A stretch of 26,340 nucleotides of DNA from JAHECW01 sp964641415 (GTDB taxonomy: Bacteria > Acidobacteriota > Thermoanaerobaculia > Thermoanaerobaculales > Sulfomarinibacteraceae), in the NCBI GenBank assembly GCA_964641415.1, contig CAZXMW010000044.1, forward strand, positions 1-26,340, given 5' to 3'. The notes below the pieces were generated by a model. That model did no database searches and had not been told where the DNA came from. It worked only from the letters and a program-made list of their open reading frames with translations. The position numbers and the translations under genes are program-made. Numbering within the stretch: position 1 is the stretch's first letter; every line of letters begins with the position of its first letter. Shown here piece by piece: positions 8,801 to 14,955 of this stretch.

Positions 8801-9073
8801 CAGGCCGTCACCTTCCCCCTCAACCTGCCCGAGGGTGCCGAGGTCCGGCTCGAGGGCTGGCTCCTGGGCACCGCCCGCCGCGGCGTCGGCCTCGAGCTCG
8901 CCTGGGACGACGGCGCGCCGGCCCGGCTGCAGGTCGCCGGCGACATGCCCACCGGCCGCATCCGCGTCCCGCCGGCCCCCGGGCCGGGTCGCCACCAGCT
9001 GCGGGTCGCCGTCCACGGCCGGCCCCACGGCGCCGTCGTCCTCGACCGGGTGGTGGTGGAGGGCGTCGAGTGA
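5891..9073 (+). CDS. Large multi-pass membrane glycosyltransferase, GT-C (PMT/ArnT-like)
   Basis: Product of 1060 residues. ATG 5891 is chosen because the open sequence before it contains the putative promoter. Residues about 1-220 carry many Ala/Leu/Val membrane segments. About 225-365 is a soluble, presumably periplasmic stretch (DVELPAGTGDPY; TVVLETEGP). More membrane helices follow. The GT-C signature YGDEPFHLAV lies at residues 511-520: an acidic pair (D513, E514) in the first large loop, as in Dol-P/undecaprenyl-P-dependent GT39/GT83 enzymes. Further helices run to about 930, and a C-terminal soluble beta-rich domain (about 960-1060) ends the protein. The likely role is transfer of a sugar from a polyprenyl-phosphate donor to a lipid, glycan or protein outside the inner membrane. 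Donor and acceptor cannot be read from sequence. It overlaps the next gene by GTGA. Confidence 0.7.
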   Translation: MTSSRLAALSSTLAFAVLAGTLAGIGRIPIPEACWAAAAVALAFLPTGWWAPVGWRRRAAEATLALPAWALVMLAGDVQRRMLLPPLLAAVAWAAVAAAWPKLPERRRTAVLVLLAVAVRAAAGMGLVGWPWWRVVVAFAVCGAAAWAAGRLGGRDLGVAAGLLAAAVPFQALPVAGAAVLVVSLIAGPFGDPFARRAGGQGWLPGLGGLGLLALSVAPWGGLALDRLFPGAGGWAVAAVAAALILTRWLPPGAAGALWLVAALAVGPALAPTPDRRGFVLGGDLADVELPAGTGDPYALDVGLDGGRDLTEGAPVALLRVGTVVHELTFPEHAVTRRGEAVEGGRVVWRPRGGAAAGGWQAAVRSTFEVPAGTVPRLTRHPALPDEVTVVLETEGPALPTAPRSRALPWWLAAAALAVAALQLLSGTWRAGFAAVPWTVLVAGALAARAWVEPLHLLAERHGPDLALAALLAAWLPAAVAWLRRRRQVAAVAALLLPLALATPALTPPLYGDEPFHLAVMRSLLGDGDLDLADDLDVAAHPGEAVYQRNGDLLHSPALGIALLPGFAVAGRTGALVLLALIGAAAVALTARRSRRLGVPEARLRWLVLVLAATYPVAVFATQIWVELVGALAVAAILLAAAGGRGGRWAAVAWAVLATAVKTRLALLVFPPALAAWWTRRRGRAAGVVVLVVAAGAALVVGWLTMGHPFGVYRRAHDLLPTDPALALRVLGGLAFDAAGGLAFAAPLWLAALAGMAALWRRGGPGERLLLLGCAATIAALLPSVEWYGGGSPPARYLVPMLPAVALAGGLLLREPRRWRRAAEALLLPSLAVWWVLVTRPHLSVNPGDGGWWATDALARSYLADTAWLVPSFLVPRTATLVVPTVVVVVVALLWVATRVRPVLARRLAAGGTALWLLAAAGLVAAVELRTDRVVEAEAPQVRRHGGEPVPPPGTFSRFAHRRGWKLFDGQAVTFPLNLPEGAEVRLEGWLLGTARRGVGLELAWDDGAPARLQVAGDMPTGRIRVPPAPGPGRHQLRVAVHGRPHGAVVLDRVVVEGVE

Positions 9074-9756
9074 GCTACGCCTGGATCATCTTCGACGCCG
9101 ACGGCACGCTGTTCGACTACCGGGCGGCGGAGGCGGCGGCGCTTCAGGGCGGCTTCCGCGTCCTCGGCCTGCCCTGGGATCCCGCCTACGGCCCGCTCTA
9201 CACCGGCATCAACGCCGCGATCTGGCTCGAGTTCGAGCGGGGTGAGATCGACCAGGTCCGCCTCAGGACCGAGCGCTTCGAGCGGCTGTTCGCCGCCCTC
9301 GGCCTGACAGCCGACACGGCGGAGTTCAGCCGGCGCTACCTGGAGGTCCTGGCCCGGCAGGCGGCGCTCCTGCCCGGCGCCGAGGCGGTGGTGCGGCGCC
9401 TTGCCGGCTCGCACCGGATGGTGCTGCTGACCAACGGCCTCGCCGAGGTCCAGCGGCCCCGCTTCGCGGCCGCGGCGATCCGGGACTGTTTCGCCGAGGT
9501 CGTGATCTCCGAGGAGGTCGGGCTCGCCAAGCCCGACCCGGCGATCTTCGACCTCGCCCTCGAGCGGGTCGGGCGGACGGAGCGGTCGACCGTGCTCGTT
9601 GTCGGCGACAGCCTGAGCTCGGACATCGCGGGCGGAGCGGCAGCAGGCCTCGACACCTGCTGGTTCAATCCCGAGGGTGCCGGCAACGGCCACGGCGTCG
9701 AGCCCACCTACGAGATCCGCCGGTTGCGCGAGCTGCTCGCCATCGCAGAGGATTGA
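9070..9756 (+). CDS. HAD-superfamily hydrolase, YjjG-like nucleotidase
   Basis: 228 residues from a GTG that overlaps the upstream stop (GTGA), so it is probably translationally coupled. All four HAD motifs are present: FDADGTLFDY (nucleophile D9, acid/base D11), LLTNG (T121), AKPDPAIF (K154) and VVGDSLSSDIAGG (D180, D185). An alpha-helical C1 cap lies at about residues 18-95. The overall pattern matches YjjG/YfnB-type 5'-nucleotidases, which remove phosphate from (often non-canonical) pyrimidine nucleotides; length is normal for the family. The substrate is not certain, since HAD phosphatases of this shape also act on sugar phosphates. Coupling to a glycosyltransferase may be incidental or may reflect phosphate recycling. 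Confidence 0.8.
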   Translation: MSYAWIIFDADGTLFDYRAAEAAALQGGFRVLGLPWDPAYGPLYTGINAAIWLEFERGEIDQVRLRTERFERLFAALGLTADTAEFSRRYLEVLARQAALLPGAEAVVRRLAGSHRMVLLTNGLAEVQRPRFAAAAIRDCFAEVVISEEVGLAKPDPAIFDLALERVGRTERSTVLVVGDSLSSDIAGGAAAGLDTCWFNPEGAGNGHGVEPTYEIRRLRELLAIAED

Positions 9757-9786
9757 ACCGCGAAGGCGCAAAGGACGCGAAGAACA
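9756..9786. repeat. Intergenic CGCGAAGG / CGCAAAGG / CGCGAAGA repeat-like sequence
   Basis: Directly after the HAD stop codon the sequence runs AACCGCGAAGGCGCAAAGGA and then CGCGAAGAAC. It has an internal 8-9 bp periodicity of CGCRAAGR units. From general experience such CGCAAAGG-type strings recur in intergenic DNA of many environmental bacteria; only one copy is in this window. No function is claimed. Confidence 0.35.
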
Positions 9787-9851
9787 TCGCCAAGCGCCGA
9801 GAACAAAACTCGGACCGGCGACGTTGGTGATGGACGAGGGGAGCACGAGCC

Positions 9852-10532
9852 TTGGATGTCGCCGACCCACGCCGCGAGCTGCGGGAAGCCGCCCACAGTA
9901 TCGCGTACACCCCGGCCGAGGAGCTGGCGAACAGCCTGACCCACGGCATCGGGGCGCTGCTGGCGGTCGGCGGCCTGGCCTGGCTGGTGACCCTGGCCGC
10001 GATCCGCGGCGACGTCTGGCACGTCGTGGCGTGCTCGGTCTACGGCACCGCGATGGTGGTGCTCTACACCGCCTCGACCCTCTACCACGCGATCCCGGCG
10101 CCGCGGGTCAAGCGGGCGCTGCGGGTCTTCGACCACGCCTCGATCTACCTGCTCATCGCCGGCACCTACACGCCCTTCACCCTGGTCAGCCTGCGCGGGC
10201 CCTGGGGCTGGTCGCTGTTCGGCACGGTGTGGGGCCTGGCCGCGGTCGGGATCGTCCTCGCCATCGCCTTCCCCGGTCGCTGGCGGGCGCTGTCGCTGGC
10301 ACTCTACGTGGCGATGGGTTGGGCGGTGGTCGTCGCTGCCGGCCCCCTGCTCGCCGCCCTGCCCCCCGGTGGGCTCGTGCTGATGCTCGCGGGCGGCCTC
10401 GCCTACACCGGCGGGATCGGTTTCTACGCCTGGCGCCGGCTGCCCTACGGCCACGCCGTCTGGCACCTCTTCGTCCTCGCCGGCAGCGCGCTCCACTTCG
10501 CCGCCGTGCTGCTCTACGTCATCCCAGCGTAG
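9852..10532 (+). CDS. trhA: Hemolysin III / TrhA-family (PAQR) seven-helix membrane protein
   Basis: 226 residues with seven hydrophobic segments (about 28-50, 57-78, 92-114, 120-140, 145-170, 174-193, 203-224). PAQR metal-site residues are visible: S75/H79 in STLYH, D94 in FDHASIYLLIAGTYTPF, and H201/H205 in GHAVWH. In bacteria the family is annotated as hemolysin III; characterised members affect membrane fluidity/energetics rather than being proven lysins. The start is a TTG with GAGGGGAG about 10 nt upstream; a nearby ATG (9856) is in another frame. N-terminal residues 20-32 (TPAEELANSLTHG) match the usual opening. It faces gatD convergently, with a 24-bp palindrome between them. Confidence 0.88.
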   Translation: MDVADPRRELREAAHSIAYTPAEELANSLTHGIGALLAVGGLAWLVTLAAIRGDVWHVVACSVYGTAMVVLYTASTLYHAIPAPRVKRALRVFDHASIYLLIAGTYTPFTLVSLRGPWGWSLFGTVWGLAAVGIVLAIAFPGRWRALSLALYVAMGWAVVVAAGPLLAALPPGGLVLMLAGGLAYTGGIGFYAWRRLPYGHAVWHLFVLAGSALHFAAVLLYVIPA

Positions 10533-10578
10533 CAACCGTAGACTCGTAACGCCATGCCGACCCCAACCTTCAGCCAAG

Positions 10579-10629
10579 AGTAATTCTGGTCGGCAGCTTC
10601 GTCCGACGAAGCTGCCGACCAGAATTACT
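10579..10629. repeat. Perfect 24-bp palindrome between trhA and gatD
   Basis: The arm at 10579-10602 is the exact reverse complement of 10606-10629, with a 3-nt CCG loop. The right arm covers the stop codon (10625-10627) of gatD. No U-tract follows the hairpin on either strand, so it is not a standard intrinsic terminator. It could still block convergent transcription, protect 3' ends, or be a palindromic element insertion that supplied the gatD stop. Confidence 0.8.
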
Positions 10630-12019
10630 TCCAGTGGGACTTCACGAACTCCTCGGTCTCCGGCAACCCGCCCTGGAGGATGAGGTAGCCGTTGTGGGGC
10701 TCGCGCGGGGTGATCTCGTGCGAGATCGGCGCGCGCATCATCGCCATGACCCGTTCGTGGTCGTCGGTGTGGCCGAGCACCCAGCCGAGCTTCATGAGCG
10801 CGGTCTCGGGCAGCATGTTGTCGAGCGGCACCACGCCGATGTCCATGAGGTCGCGGCCGGTCTCGTAGACGTACATCTGGGCGAAGCCCCACAGGGTCTG
10901 GACGGTCATGACCACGTGGACCCCGGCGGCGGCGGCGCGCTCGAGGGCGGGGTAGAGCGGCTGGTTGACGTGGCCGAGACCGGTGCCGGCGATGACGATC
11001 CCCCGGTAGCCCTTGTCGACGAGGGCGTCGACCAGGTCGGGCTTCATCCCCGGGTAGTAGTAGAGAATCGTGACCCGGTCGTCGTGGGCGGTGTCCACCC
11101 GCACCGTCCGCGACGGGTCGCGCCTGACGTAGTCGTCGGTGAGGGGGGTGAACTCGTCGCGGCTCACCATGCACAGGGGGATGTCGCCGATCGTTCGGAA
11201 GGTGCTGCGGTAGGAGGAGTGCATCTTGCGGACCCGGGTGCCCCGGTGGAGCAGGCCGTAGCGGTCCGAGGTCGGGCCGAACATGCAGATGACGACCTCG
11301 GCGATGTCGCTCAGGGCCGCGGTGCGGACGGCGTGGATCAGGTTGAGGGCGGCGTCGGAGGACGGCCGGTCGGAGGAGCGCTGGCTGCCGACGATGACGA
11401 TGGGAACCGGCGAGTCCTGGACCATGAAGCTGAGCACGGCGGCGGTGTGGCCCATGGTGTCGGTGCCGTGGCCGATGACGATGCCGTCGGCGCCGGCTGC
11501 GATCTCCGAGCCGATGGTGTGGGCGAGCTCCGAGTACTGGGGCCAGCTCATGTTCTCGGAGAAGACGCCGAAGATCTTGCGCGTCGTCAGGTTGCAGATG
11601 TCGGCGAGCTCGGGCACCGCGCCGTAGAGCTCGCCCGGGGTGAAGGCCGGGATCACCGCTCCGGTTCGGTAGTCGAGTCGCGAGGCGATGGTGCCGCCGG
11701 TGCCGAGCAGGGTGACGCTCGGCAGCTCGGGGCTGACCGGGAAGGCCTTCTCGGGGATCTTGTAGTGGGCCTCCTTGTAGCCGAGCTCCTCCATGGAGGC
11801 GATGCGGTCGACGTGGACGCCGACGTTGTAGCCGGTCTTCAGCTTGAGCACGACGTGGAGGTCGTCGTAGTTGCCCGAGCGGGGCAGGACCACCCCATCG
11901 AAAACGCTGCCGGCGTTGTTCACCAGCCGGACGTCGGACCAGACCCGCACCCCGAGCTCGGCGAGCTTGGCGCGGGCGCGGCCGCGGTAGCCCTTGAGGG
12001 CGTCGGCTGACTCAGTCAT
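10625..12019 (-). CDS. gatD: Glutamyl-tRNA(Gln) amidotransferase subunit D (asparaginase-like)
   Basis: 464 residues. An N-terminal beta-barrel-like domain (about 25-75) is followed by an L-asparaginase fold. The glutaminase residues are present: GTGGTIA (T107), HGTDT (T186, D187) and RVRKMH (K265), matching the Thr-Thr-Asp-Lys set described for archaeal GatD. GatD releases ammonia from glutamine/asparagine for GatE, which converts Glu-tRNA(Gln) to Gln-tRNA(Gln). ATG 12019 lies within the end of gatE (8-nt overlap), so the two are co-expressed with gatE first. It is distinguished from plain asparaginases by the N-terminal domain and by being coupled to gatE. The pair is classically archaeal. 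Confidence 0.92.
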   Translation of the reverse strand: MTESADALKGYRGRARAKLAELGVRVWSDVRLVNNAGSVFDGVVLPRSGNYDDLHVVLKLKTGYNVGVHVDRIASMEELGYKEAHYKIPEKAFPVSPELPSVTLLGTGGTIASRLDYRTGAVIPAFTPGELYGAVPELADICNLTTRKIFGVFSENMSWPQYSELAHTIGSEIAAGADGIVIGHGTDTMGHTAAVLSFMVQDSPVPIVIVGSQRSSDRPSSDAALNLIHAVRTAALSDIAEVVICMFGPTSDRYGLLHRGTRVRKMHSSYRSTFRTIGDIPLCMVSRDEFTPLTDDYVRRDPSRTVRVDTAHDDRVTILYYYPGMKPDLVDALVDKGYRGIVIAGTGLGHVNQPLYPALERAAAAGVHVVMTVQTLWGFAQMYVYETGRDLMDIGVVPLDNMLPETALMKLGWVLGHTDDHERVMAMMRAPISHEITPREPHNGYLILQGGLPETEEFVKSHWK

Positions 12020-13970
12020 GGTCGGCTCCCATGGCGCTCCGAATCGACTTCTCGACCTCGACCGCCGGGACCCGGCCCCGCAGCTCGGCCATGGCGCGGC
12101 CGATGAGGAAGCGCCGGCGCTGGTCCGTGCTGCCGTCGGGGTGGTCGGGGCGGGCCGCGGCGGCGAGCTCGGTGACCCGCTCGCGCCAGCCGTCGGGAGC
12201 CTCGCCGAGGCCGGTATCGCGGACGTAGGTCGCGATCCTGTGGCCGGGGTTCTCGGCCAGCCAGCGCACCAGCTCGTCGGCCGCCTCCCGGAGCACCGGC
12301 CGCCCCTCGAGCAGGCCGAAGAGCTCGACCCAGGCGTCAGTGGCGACCGCGTCCACTGTCACCCCGGCGCGGCGCAGCCCCTTGAACCGCTCGCCGACGA
12401 AGAAGCAGGCGCGGCGGAGGTCGGCGCCCGAGGCGACCGCCGCGTCCACGAGCCGGGCGCCGCCGCGGCGGATCAGGTAGTGGATGACCGGCCGGGGCAC
12501 CCCGGCCGCGGCGTAGCGCGCCTCGCGCTTCCATGGCGGCTCGGGCAGCGGCGCCTGCAGCCCCTCGACCCGGTCGCGGGTCACGCGCTGGGGCGGGCTG
12601 TCGGTGTCGGGGTACATGCGGTCGGGGCCGGGCAGGATCCGCTCGAAGTCGGTGTGGCCGTCGCGGAAGGGCTGCCGGGTCTCGTTGGGCACGCCGTCGA
12701 CGGCGTCGGCATAGCGGATGCGGACCTCCTCGGCGGCGGTGACGGTATCCTGCTCGGCGCCCCAGACCACAACCAGGGCGTCGCCGTCGCTGCAGCCCAG
12801 GGACGCGCGCAGGCGCTCGAGCTCGTCCGCCGCCCCGGCGGGCCAGGCCTCGGAGTGGAGCAGGACCGGCGGCTGGTCGAGGCCCGCGATGACCCGGACC
12901 CGGCCCTTGAGCTCGTCGGCGAAGGCGTGGTTCGGTTGAGTGGGCCAGGCCAGGGTGCCGGCGAGGCCGCCCAGCACGACCGCCCGGACGGTGAAGGGCC
13001 CGGCGCCGCGCTCGAAGCCGGCGCGTCGGTCGTCGCCGGCCAGGAAGAGCTCCCAGGTCGCCCGCCTGAGAATCTCCACCGCGGAGTCCTGAACGAGCTC
13101 GGTGACGTCGCGGTGCTCGATGCGCAGCGCCTGGGGGTCGGCGAAGCCGCGGCGGTGGAGCTCGTCGCGCAGGCGGAGCAGGTTGACCTGGCGCACCGCC
13201 TCGCCGTGGACCAGGCGCGGCGCCCAGCCCGCCTGGGGCACGCCCTTGATCTCGACCCGTCGGCCGCCGCGCACCGACACGTTGACGTCCTGCCGGCTGG
13301 CGCCGAGGCCGACCCGGACGTGGCCGGTGGAGCGGCAGACCCGGCCGATGAGCAGGATCGCCTCCTCGACCTCCTCGGGGGTGCGCAGGTCGGGGCCGGT
13401 GACGGTCTCGATGAGGGGCGTGCCGAGGCGGTCGGTGCGCCAGACGATGAGGTGGCCGCGGTCGGAGACCTCGCGGCACGAGTCCTCCTCCACCGACACC
13501 TGGGTGATCGAGATCTCGCGGCCGCCGAAGGGCAGCCGGCCGTTGACGCCGACGATGGCGGTGCGCTGGAAGCCGGTGGGGATCGAGCCGTCCAGGTACT
13601 GCTTGCGGGCGATGTGGACCTCGTCGACGATGTCGCAGCCGAGCATCAGGCACTGCTCGATGGCGACGTCCAGGGCCTGCTGGTTGACCAGGAAGGGCGG
13701 CGTGTCGTCCATCTCGTAGGTGCAGGTGTTGGAGCGGTGGAGCAGGTAGATGATGTTCTTGCGGGTCTTGAACTCCATCAGCGCCGTGCCGTCGTACTCG
13801 CCGAGCTCAGACAGGGTCGGCCGCATGTGGCGCAGCACCGAGCCGTCGTGGTCGCGGGTGTAGAGGCCCGCCGGGCAGCGGCAGAAGAGCTTGGTGTCGG
13901 TGAGCAGCTGCTGGTGGACCTCGAGGCCGACCATGAGGCCGACCCCGGCGTAGTCGATCGGTTCCTGCAC
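12012..13970 (-). CDS. gatE: Glutamyl-tRNA(Gln) amidotransferase subunit E
   Basis: 652 residues from GTG 13970, preceded by GGGGGAGGATCC. The open frame continues to 14138, but that extension is encoded by promoter and hexamer-repeat DNA. Residues 15-33 (GLEVHQQLLTDTKLFCRCP) are the GatB/GatE kinase-like opening, and RKQYLDGSIPTGFQRT is also conserved. A middle AspRS-like insertion (GAD-type, about 255-390) separates GatE from bacterial GatB. The C-terminal YqeY-like tail (about 510-652) contains IGRAMAELRGRV. GatE phosphorylates Glu-tRNA(Gln) and amidates it with ammonia from GatD. Length is slightly above the usual 620-630. The lineage of transfer cannot be settled here. Confidence 0.92.
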   Translation of the reverse strand: MQEPIDYAGVGLMVGLEVHQQLLTDTKLFCRCPAGLYTRDHDGSVLRHMRPTLSELGEYDGTALMEFKTRKNIIYLLHRSNTCTYEMDDTPPFLVNQQALDVAIEQCLMLGCDIVDEVHIARKQYLDGSIPTGFQRTAIVGVNGRLPFGGREISITQVSVEEDSCREVSDRGHLIVWRTDRLGTPLIETVTGPDLRTPEEVEEAILLIGRVCRSTGHVRVGLGASRQDVNVSVRGGRRVEIKGVPQAGWAPRLVHGEAVRQVNLLRLRDELHRRGFADPQALRIEHRDVTELVQDSAVEILRRATWELFLAGDDRRAGFERGAGPFTVRAVVLGGLAGTLAWPTQPNHAFADELKGRVRVIAGLDQPPVLLHSEAWPAGAADELERLRASLGCSDGDALVVVWGAEQDTVTAAEEVRIRYADAVDGVPNETRQPFRDGHTDFERILPGPDRMYPDTDSPPQRVTRDRVEGLQAPLPEPPWKREARYAAAGVPRPVIHYLIRRGGARLVDAAVASGADLRRACFFVGERFKGLRRAGVTVDAVATDAWVELFGLLEGRPVLREAADELVRWLAENPGHRIATYVRDTGLGEAPDGWRERVTELAAAARPDHPDGSTDQRRRFLIGRAMAELRGRVPAVEVEKSIRSAMGADHD

Positions 13971-13997
13971 GGATCCTCCCCCGCGCCGAGCCGGGGC

Positions 13998-14087
13998 AGT
14001 GTAGCAGGGGGATGACCCCTGATCCGTGTCCGTATCCGTATCCGTATCCGTATCCGTTTCCGTTTCCGTTTCCGTTTCCGATTCCGC
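13998..14087 (-). promoter_or_regulatory. gatE-gatD candidate promoter: TACACT -10 with 11-unit hexamer tract upstream
   Basis: On the minus strand TACACT lies at 14003-13998, preceded by TGC as in extended -10 promoters, 28 nt before the GTG start. Eighteen nt further upstream begins a tandem tract of 11 hexamers (14022-14087): on the plus strand ATCCGT, GTCCGT, four ATCCGT, then TTCCGT variants. A looser continuation of GCCCGT and CGACAG hexamers reaches about 14165. The tract is a microsatellite and could vary in copy number. Confidence 0.55.
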
Positions 14088-14172
14088 GCTCGCGCCCGTG
14101 CCCGTGCCCGACGACAGCGTCCGCGGCAGCGGCAGCAATCAGCGACAGCGACAGCGACAGCGGACAGCACCG

Positions 14173-14352
14173 CCTCGATCCCCGCGAGTTCAATCGCTGA
14201 GGCGCAACCGCCGAGCCCCGATGCTGAACCGCGTGCAGACGTTGGGCTTGACATTGTGCAGCACGGCCTCCCGCGCCGAACACCTTCCACACAATGTCAT
14301 GCCGGGCAACCGCCGAGCCCCGATGCTGAACCTCGTGCAGACGTTCGGTTGG
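14173..14352. repeat. Dispersed palindromic repeat, copy A (related copy at 17941-18080)
   Basis: This stretch shares with 17941-18080, in the same orientation, CCTCGATCCCCG-GAGTTCAATCGCTGAGGCG, then an ACATTGTG...CACAATGT inverted repeat, then GGGCAA(C/T)CGCCGAGCCC and a CGTGCAG end. Inside copy A a segment of about 42 bp (GCAACCGCCGAGCCCCGATG onward) occurs at 14204-14245 and again at 14306-14347. No protein-coding gene is evident here. The rest of the gap (14353-14519) shows nothing recognisable. Confidence 0.65.
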
Positions 14353-14519
14353 CAGGAAGGCCGTCGACGCTCGTCAGTAAGGCCGCTGGTCCCTCCGGCC
14401 GCCATCGTCGATGTTCAAGGTCGTGCGCACGACTCTGCTCCTCCATGCATGTTTGAGAATGAATCATGATGCGTATCAATGCATCTCTCAATACCAACGA
14501 GGTCGGAAGATGTCCTTCG

Positions 14520-14897
14520 TCACCGCCGAAGTTTCGCCAGCGCTCCCTCCCCGGCGTCGCGGCAGGCGCGGCCGACCCCGGCCGGGCCGAGCTTGACGCC
14601 GCCGAAGAATCGCGACACGACGAGCACGCCCTCGAGATCGTCCCGGCGCAGAAGCTCGAGCAGCTTGGTCCCGGGCTTGCCGACCTCGCCGTCGTCGCGG
14701 GCCTGTTCGACGACGCGGCCGTCGGGGTCGCGGACCCGGCAGGCCCAGCAGTGGTGACGGGCCTTGCGGTGGTTCCTGCGCCGCTCGGCCAGCACCGCCC
14801 CGGCCCCGTCAAGGGTCGCCGCCGGCGCCGCCAACGCGACGAAGCGCGAGCGCTTCTCGGTCACGGTGCACTCGGCACGGCGGGCGATGCGGCGCAT
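14520..14897 (-). CDS. YigZ / IMPACT-family protein, N-terminal domain only
   Basis: 125 residues. ARHHCWACRV, DDGEVGKPGTKLLELL and VSRFFGGVKLGPAGVGRA are the core motifs of UPF0029/IMPACT proteins (E. coli YigZ has ARHHC, DDGEPAGTAGKP and VRYYGGILLGTGGL at the same places). The family fold resembles ribosomal protein S5 domain 2/EF-G domain IV and is linked to translation control in eukaryotes; bacterial function is not established. The usual C-terminal UPF0029_C domain is absent, so the protein is about 80 residues shorter than YigZ. ATG 14897 is chosen because upstream sequence does not match the family. It is divergent from the PNGase-F-like gene (58 bp apart). Confidence 0.8.
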   Translation of the reverse strand: MRRIARRAECTVTEKRSRFVALAAPAATLDGAGAVLAERRRNHRKARHHCWACRVRDPDGRVVEQARDDGEVGKPGTKLLELLRRDDLEGVLVVSRFFGGVKLGPAGVGRACRDAGEGALAKLRR

Positions 14898-14955
14898 GGG
14901 TTCATGATATCGGAGCCCGCGGACGCTGCGAGAGTCGAAGCTGCAGGAGGGGCTG

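Noticed and set aside
11994..14015. 673-codon plus-strand open frame opposite gatE
   Set aside because: Composition is low-complexity (G, D, V, L, E, R) and mirrors gatE codons; gatE has full family similarity and an SD.
13971..14138. Possible 56-residue N-terminal extension of GatE with ETETET/DTDTDT tail
   Set aside because: Encoded by the hexamer microsatellite and promoter; GTG 13970 has a strong SD and matches the family start.
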